Shown piece by piece: positions 63,776-64,000 of a stretch of DNA of 64,000 nucleotides. Position 1 is the stretch's first letter. Every line of letters starts with the position of its first letter. Location: IMG/VR virus record IMGVR_UViG_3300037010_001702, positions 1-64,000 of that record. One strand, written 5' to 3'. The notes beneath the pieces were generated by a model, which had not been told where the DNA came from, made no database searches, and saw nothing but the letters and a program-made list of their open reading frames with translations. The position numbers were made by a program, and so were the translations under genes. The stretch is from a virus.

Positions 63776-64000
63776 ATGGAATTGTCATTCCCTTCCAACA
63801 AACAAATAGAACTGACCTTCAAGGTTGGTGTAGCTGGTACTTCAAGTGCTCCTCAGTCTGTGTCTGTCGTTCTTGAAAAGAATTCCAAGTCGCAAAGCTT
63901 CTCAGCTAAGCAGGATGGAGATGATTGGATTGCACTTATCGATAACCCAGGTCACCTTTTTGGTGAAGGTGAGGTGAGTATTGCCATCAATGTTCTTCTC
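63776..64000 (+). CDS. Virion-type protein, partial (N-terminus only)
   Basis: ATG 63776 opens a frame that runs to the window edge (75 codons): MELSFPSNKQIELTFKVGVA, then KNSKSQSFSAKQDGDDWIAL. A late octamer 28 bases upstream points to a late structural gene. No family can be assigned from this piece. No strong ribosome site is seen other than AGGATT. Confidence 0.65.
   Translation, partial: MELSFPSNKQIELTFKVGVAGTSSAPQSVSVVLEKNSKSQSFSAKQDGDDWIALIDNPGHLFGEGEVSIAINVLL

Noticed and set aside
1-64000. tRNA genes and CRISPR arrays
   Set aside because: I saw no cloverleaf-like T-loop/acceptor patterns and no spaced direct repeats. A tRNAscan-SE run would settle the tRNA question.

Overview
The window is a piece of a large T4-type tailed phage (myovirus). 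The diagnostic genes are a dCMP hydroxymethylase matching T4 gene 42 through most of its length, a T4-type DNA beta-glucosyltransferase, both subunits of a T4-type topoisomerase (39 and 52), thymidylate synthase, a DinG/Rad3-type helicase, many very short overlapping genes, T4-like late promoter octamers ([ACGT]ATAAATA) and large modular tail-fibre genes. I cannot identify the host. I see no tRNA, rRNA or CRISPR.

Layout. 1-6247 (minus): a partial virion gene and two fibre genes that end in S74 intramolecular-chaperone domains. 6348-20394 (plus): DNA-modification and nucleotide module: gene 42, a Fe-S helicase, a dNMP-type kinase, beta-glucosyltransferase, a CofD/YvcK-HAD fusion, a sugar nucleotidyltransferase, a guanylate-kinase-like enzyme and a MazG-like pyrophosphohydrolase, with a polymerase-beta-fold nucleotidyltransferase, a putative ADP-ribosyltransferase and two GNAT-like proteins between them. 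20669-28924: a mobile-element-rich stretch with a P-loop ATPase gene broken in two by a split intein, a Vsr/EDxHD homing endonuclease between the halves, two GIY-YIG genes, an HNH gene and an unbroken paralogue of the broken ATPase. 28924-38088: many small, mostly unknown early-type genes, two calcineurin-like phosphoesterases, a Nudix hydrolase and an HD protein, driven by a repeated promoter module with TGTTACA boxes. 38721-45616: topoisomerase, a J-domain protein, a SLOG-like protein and thymidylate synthase. 45603-64000: a broken macrodomain gene, a large ADP-ribosyltransferase, then virion and tail-fibre genes (collagen-like, repeat-rich, LamG, DUF4376-like and NlpC/P60-like proteins).

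How the genes work together. Gene 42 and the glucosyltransferase imply glycosylated 5-hydroxymethylcytosine DNA. The neighbouring CofD-HAD fusion and nucleotidyltransferase suggest that the phage makes its own sugar nucleotide, so the sugar may not be glucose. At least seven proteins, including nucleotidyltransferases and ADP-ribosyltransferases, start with a short motif that resembles the T4 capsid-targeting sequence and its prohead-protease site. I infer that they are packaged in the head and injected as effectors. Homing endonucleases are frequent, both intact (four) and as decaying remnants (four).

The most striking feature is the fractured ATPase at 20669-23709. The N-terminal half ends in GKGG followed by a 33-residue Ser1 N-intein. 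The C-terminal half starts with a 137-residue C-intein ending in HN, followed by TGKT. Trans-splicing would rebuild the Walker A motif GKGGTGKT exactly.
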